Assembly: GCA_965248395.1 (NCBI GenBank)
Contig: OZ252103.1
Location: forward strand, 1,364,001-1,428,000
Length of the DNA: 64,000 nucleotides
Direction: 5' to 3'
Origin: JAAXHH01 sp965248395
GTDB taxonomy: Bacteria > JAAXHH01
The stretch's first letter is position 1. Every line of letters starts with the position of its first letter. Positions 60,626 through 64,000 of this stretch are shown here, in pieces. The notes below the pieces were generated by a model. The model did no database searches. It had not been told where the DNA came from and worked only from the letters and a program-made list of their open reading frames with translations. The translations under genes were made by a program, and so were the position numbers.

Positions 60626-62566
60626 TCAGGAAACCGGCCGGTTCTTGTAGTAAAGGTAGGATACGGCAATGAGGATGGCGCTCAGCCCCAGGAAGGCGAA
60701 GATCCGGTAAAGCGTGTCCAGGAACATGAGGTCGATGATAAATACCTTCAGGACGGTACAGCCGAAGTAGACGATGGCTGCGGCGCGCAATGCCCGGATA
60801 TCCAGCCACCTCCCCATGATCATGACCAGGGTCGCGCCGAGAAGCCAGACACCGGAGACAGCCAGTTGTCGGAGGTTTGCCAGCTGTTCCGGCGAACCGC
60901 CTTCAAGCGTGATGATCCGGTACTGGAAGTAGTGCAGGACTTCCACCGTACCCCAAGCCACAAGCAGGAACGTCCAGGCGACGTGAAATACCATACCCAG
61001 CCTGAGGTCGCCCTTCGATTCAGTGCGGCCCTGCATCAAACTGGTGCAGGCAAGCAGTGCGCCACCCACGACCCAGTATGCGCCAGTGCGCAACGAAAGT
61101 ACCGGCACATACCCGGAAACGAGGTTTGATACGTAGGCGCCGCCAAAGAGAAAGATCCCTACGGCTGAAAGTGTGAACAGGACTGTACCGGCGTGACGGA
61201 CGGATCGCCGGCCGAAATGGACGCCAAAGCCAAATAAAGCGAATGCTTCCAGTCCCCAGGTGATGATGACTCCGTAACTGGTGAAGAACCTCAACGGTAC
61301 GATCACAGCCAGCAACACGGCCGCCGTCGCGTGGCTCGCGGCCGCGGTGGTGTCATCCGTTCGACGCACGATCCACGCCGTCAGCGCGAAATACACCGAG
61401 GAAAGAACTCCCGTCGCGGTGCCTGCGGAATAGACCCAGAAATTCTGCTGGTAGAGAAACTGGAATCCGAAGAAGGTCCATATACCTTCCGTGTACTGTG
61501 CAAGCCCCATAAGCATTCCGTAGTAGCCAATGATGTTGAAAGATACGGCCGTCCACCGCCACCTGCGGTTTCCCGGATCCCCCGTGAAAGAGCGGTAAAG
61601 ATCCATGCCGACGAAAAGCGCCCACCACAGGGTCAGGAAGATCAGGGCGATCGCAAAACCATCGGGCAGGTCAGCCTGGAAAGACCAGGTGAGGTACGTT
61701 CCGTAGGTGGCCGCGATACCCAGCGGTTCCAGCAGTCTCCAGCGGCGCCGATACAACAGGATGGCGATCAGGCCGGCGTCGAGTAGCGTGATGTACGCGA
61801 AGAGCCCGATGGTGTTCAGTTCGGCGGTGACGAGCAGAAAGGGAGTCAGGAACCCGCCGGCCCATCCCAGCAGGGCAATGGCCCGGCCATCATAGCGCAG
61901 TGAAAGAAGAAAAGCCGCCACCGTCACCAGGGCCATCAGGAAAAAGGCGGCGGGATGCGGGATGAGATGGTAGAAGTCGTAGGCGGCGTATATCGAAAGG
62001 TAGAGAATCGCCACGCCCGCGCCGGTCAGTCCCTGGGAAAAAACGGCCAGATTTCTGAGATGGAAACGGTAGCCTCCGCCGATCAGCAGCAGGCCGGCCG
62101 CACCGCCCATGAGCACGCGCGCCAGTTCATTCAGCCAGTCGTTGTCGAAGGCGTATTTCAGGAAGAAGCCCACGCCGAGTATGAGGGCGAGAGCGCCCAC
62201 GCGGTTCAGCAGCTTGCCGCCGATCAGGATTTCCCACTCTTCGCGGCTTCGGGGGCGCAACACGCGGGCAATCCCGGTTGGCCGGGGAACGCGTTCGGTC
62301 AGGACAGGAACAGGCGCGGGCTGCAGCGGGGCGGTTTCCGTTTGCTCCTCGCCTGCTTCCGCTTCAAGCGACTGCTCCTCACCGGCCTGATCCCCGCCTC
62401 CCGATGCCGGCTCTTCCCTGTCGGGTATCCCGTCCGCCGGGTCCTTCGTTTCTTGGAACTGCCGCCTGATGACTTCCTCGAGGTGCTTTACACGACCCGA
62501 AAGCGACAGGTACGTCCCAATGAGAAAAAGAAGCAGAAGTATATTGAGGACGATGAGCAGTTCCAT
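60626..62566 (-). CDS. DUF2339 family polytopic membrane protein
   Basis: A 646-residue inner-membrane protein. An N-terminal helix with coiled coil (~5-40), then a Glu/Pro-rich segment (~40-95) and about 17-20 hydrophobic helices; WEILIGGKLLNRVGALALILGVGFFLKYAFDN style core (read in parts: GGKLLNRVG, LGVGFFLKYA) is the DUF2339 hallmark. Function unknown. ATG 62566 has no Shine-Dalgarno and the predicted transcription start is only about 2 nt upstream, so the mRNA may be leaderless. Confidence 0.9.
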   Translation of the reverse strand: MELLIVLNILLLLFLIGTYLSLSGRVKHLEEVIRRQFQETKDPADGIPDREEPASGGGDQAGEEQSLEAEAGEEQTETAPLQPAPVPVLTERVPRPTGIARVLRPRSREEWEILIGGKLLNRVGALALILGVGFFLKYAFDNDWLNELARVLMGGAAGLLLIGGGYRFHLRNLAVFSQGLTGAGVAILYLSIYAAYDFYHLIPHPAAFFLMALVTVAAFLLSLRYDGRAIALLGWAGGFLTPFLLVTAELNTIGLFAYITLLDAGLIAILLYRRRWRLLEPLGIAATYGTYLTWSFQADLPDGFAIALIFLTLWWALFVGMDLYRSFTGDPGNRRWRWTAVSFNIIGYYGMLMGLAQYTEGIWTFFGFQFLYQQNFWVYSAGTATGVLSSVYFALTAWIVRRTDDTTAAASHATAAVLLAVIVPLRFFTSYGVIITWGLEAFALFGFGVHFGRRSVRHAGTVLFTLSAVGIFLFGGAYVSNLVSGYVPVLSLRTGAYWVVGGALLACTSLMQGRTESKGDLRLGMVFHVAWTFLLVAWGTVEVLHYFQYRIITLEGGSPEQLANLRQLAVSGVWLLGATLVMIMGRWLDIRALRAAAIVYFGCTVLKVFIIDLMFLDTLYRIFAFLGLSAILIAVSYLYYKNRPVS

Positions 62567-62574
62567 GGTATCGC

Positions 62575-62604
62575 ATACTAAGCCCCGCAGAGGGGTCGTG
62601 TCAA
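62575..62604 (-). promoter_or_regulatory. Predicted promoter of the DUF2339 gene (near-leaderless)
   Basis: Minus-strand TTGACA (62604-62599), 18-bp spacer, TAGTAT (62580-62575). The start of transcription would fall near 62568, essentially at the ATG. The spacer holds a CCCC/GGGG inverted repeat. Confidence 0.55.
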
Positions 62605-62733
62605 GGTCGTCTCACGCACAGCGCCGGACTTTGTTCCCCGTGCCGCGTCCGGGTTTGGAGACGACGCGTAAGACTCCGGTACCGGCGCCGCGTACGGGCT
62701 CGGAGACGGCATGCACTGTGCCCGTTGGGATCA

Positions 62734-62762
62734 TTGACACGCCCCTGGCTGCCGTCTATATT
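62734..62762 (+). promoter_or_regulatory. Promoter of the Gfo/Idh-aldo/keto reductase unit (TTGACA-N17-TATATT)
   Basis: TTGACA (62734-62739), 17-bp spacer, TATATT (62757-62762): perfect -35 and 5 of 6 at -10. The transcript would start near 62769, giving a 75-nt leader. Confidence 0.7.
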
Positions 62763-62843
62763 CCGTTATTCGATTTCAACACCAGATACAAGACACAAGA
62801 AACCAGACACGAATCTGAATCCGATTTCAGGGAGGAGTACTCG

Positions 62844-63920
62844 ATGTCCACGGTCTATCGCGTCGGCATTATCGGGTGTGGCAGCATCTCGCACCTGCAC
62901 ATGAAGGGATACCTGGGGGAAGAGCGGTTCAAGGTCGTCGCGCTCGCGGATCCCGTGGCCGAGGCCCGGCAGGATTTCGGCGACCGGTACGGTATCGAAG
63001 GCCGCTATGCCGACGCCCGGGATATGATGGACAAAGAGAGCCTGGACGTCGTAAGCATCTGCACGTGGCACAAGCTTCACGCCCCGATGACCATCGCGGC
63101 CTGCGCCCGCCGGCCCAAGGCCATCCTGTGCGAGAAGCCCATGGCCGTCAACATGGGGGATTGCGACGAGATGATGATCGCCGTCAGGCGGAACGACGTC
63201 AAGCTCGCCATCGCCCACCAGCGGCGGTTCAACCCGGTGTGGACCGACGCCCGCAACCTGATCGCGGAAGGGGCGGTCGGCAAGGTGCGCCACGTGACCT
63301 GCAGCGGAAGCCAGGGCCTGCTCAACGACTGTTCCCACATGTTCGATTTCATGCGCTATGTCCTGGGCGACCCGGCACCCGATTGGGTGATCGGAAATAT
63401 CGAGCGCAAGACCGACCGGTACGAGCGGGATATCCGGATCGAGGACCGCAGTGCGGGTATCGTAGGTTTCGACAACGGGGCCGTTGGCATGCTGCTGCAG
63501 GAACTGCATCCCGAGCGACGCCAGGGCGGGTATGTCTACGGCTCGGACGGCATGATGGACATCAACGAGCAGCGCGTCCTGCTCATCAATTCGAAAACCG
63601 GCGGCTGGGAAGAGCGGCCGTCGACGGGAGAGGACCCGAGCGTCGGGCAGGCCGTGGAACTGGCAGACTGGATCGAAGGTAAATCGGGACACCGCGGAGA
63701 GGCGTCCAACGGCCGGGCCGCCGTGGAGATCATCATGGGCATCTACGAGTCCGCCCGCCTCCACGAGGTCGTCCAGATGCCGGTCCGTACCCACAGTTCG
63801 CCCATCGAGGAGATGATCGATAGCGGGGACCTCCCCGTGGAACGCCCCGGCCGGTACGACATCCGCGCCTTCCTCCTTCGCGGGGAGCAGATGCAGGGCG
63901 AGGAATATGAAAAAGAATGA
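62844..63920 (+). CDS. Gfo/Idh/MocA-family oxidoreductase
   Basis: A 358-residue NAD(P)-dependent dehydrogenase. The nucleotide-binding motif GCGSISHLH is at residues 11-19, the catalytic EKP at 97-99 and a histidine (DCSHMFDFMRY) sits at the usual active-site position. ATG 62844 has GGAGGAG 6 nt upstream; the longer frame from 62469 is antisense to DUF2339. It overlaps the next gene by 14 nt. It is not closely similar to the other Gfo/Idh copy at 21.2 kb. Substrate unknown. Confidence 0.93.
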   Translation: MSTVYRVGIIGCGSISHLHMKGYLGEERFKVVALADPVAEARQDFGDRYGIEGRYADARDMMDKESLDVVSICTWHKLHAPMTIAACARRPKAILCEKPMAVNMGDCDEMMIAVRRNDVKLAIAHQRRFNPVWTDARNLIAEGAVGKVRHVTCSGSQGLLNDCSHMFDFMRYVLGDPAPDWVIGNIERKTDRYERDIRIEDRSAGIVGFDNGAVGMLLQELHPERRQGGYVYGSDGMMDINEQRVLLINSKTGGWEERPSTGEDPSVGQAVELADWIEGKSGHRGEASNGRAAVEIIMGIYESARLHEVVQMPVRTHSSPIEEMIDSGDLPVERPGRYDIRAFLLRGEQMQGEEYEKE

Positions 63921-64000
63921 CCGGGCGGAAATCGGCCGTACGGGGTTGAAGGTCAGCCGCATGGGACTCGGTGGTGCACCCCTGGCCGGTCTGTACCAGG
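63907..64000 (+). CDS. Aldo/keto reductase (5' part, cut by window edge)
   Basis: The first 31 codons are visible from ATG 63907 (GAGG just upstream). The sequence RTGLKVSRMGLGGAPLAG is the standard aldo/keto reductase opening. It overlaps the Gfo/Idh gene by 14 nt, so the two are probably translated together. The catalytic tetrad lies beyond the window. Confidence 0.8.
   Translation, partial: MKKNDRAEIGRTGLKVSRMGLGGAPLAGLYQ

Overview
This is a GC-rich, gene-dense bacterial chromosome segment with about 53 protein genes. I saw no recognisable tRNA, rRNA, CRISPR array, transposase or prophage gene. TonB-dependent receptors, two LPS-type heptosyltransferases and secreted proteins with signal peptides indicate a diderm (Gram-negative) organism. 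Several families are typical of the Bacteroidota/FCB group: a GldA/GldF-GldG/DUF4340 set, DUF6702 next to HupE/UreJ, a collagen-like lipoprotein next to a TonB receptor, DUF5916 and DUF2339. The many phytanoyl-CoA dioxygenase (PhyH), enolase-superfamily, sulfatase and Gfo/Idh/MocA genes resemble uncultured marine or soil lineages such as Latescibacterota. That placement is inference; no 16S gene is present.

Region 1 (1-20.3 kb, all minus strand) is catabolic. It holds a kynureninase (cut by the left edge) with ACMSD decarboxylase, giving part of the kynurenine meta-cleavage route. A PhyH dioxygenase, a sulfatase and an amino-acid permease follow. Next come three genes in the order hpaG-hpaE-hpaD (homoprotocatechuate meta-cleavage), a P-loop protein, a TPP enzyme overlapping a 2-hydroxyacid dehydrogenase, a PhyH, a TudS-like DUF523/DUF1722 protein, a PhyH plus enolase pair, a Walker-A-degenerate NTPase-like protein, and a second enolase plus PhyH pair.

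Region 2 (20.5-25.6 kb, plus) runs isochorismatase-like hydrolase, Gfo/Idh oxidoreductase, a membrane-anchored Ser/Thr kinase with a beta-propeller sensor, and apt. Region 3 (25.6-41.5 kb, minus) has two heptosyltransferases (one carrying an 18-bp minisatellite), rlmN, a TonB receptor interrupted by one in-frame TAG, a CPBP protease, a PiT phosphate transporter, a second acetolactate-synthase-like enzyme and the Gld-type ABC operon. A plus-strand 57-residue small protein gene lies inside it.

Region 4 (41.6-52.2 kb, plus) starts at two divergent promoters with the same hexamers (TTGACA-N17-TATCAT). One also carries a 13-bp palindrome over its -10 box. They feed a putative metal-uptake group (His/Cys-rich secreted peptide, lipoprotein, ZnuD-like TonB receptor, DUF5916) and then DUF2237, rpmG, rpmB, moaB, M28 peptidase, DUF6702, HupE and sufE. 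Region 5 (52.2-64 kb) is mixed: aldo/keto reductase, DUF1326, DMT transporter, a PfkB-arabinose-5-phosphate-isomerase fusion with a HAD phosphatase, a homocysteine methyltransferase/MTHFR fusion, two small coiled-coil membrane proteins, DUF2339, Gfo/Idh and the start of an aldo/keto reductase.

The most notable oddities are hpaE, a DMT transporter and possibly the TonB receptor, where a strong Shine-Dalgarno sits at the right distance from a non-ATG/GTG/TTG codon; the single TAG in the receptor; the paired divergent promoters with a candidate operator; four PhyH paralogues within 18 kb; the lysine-less Walker A; and the in-frame minisatellite.
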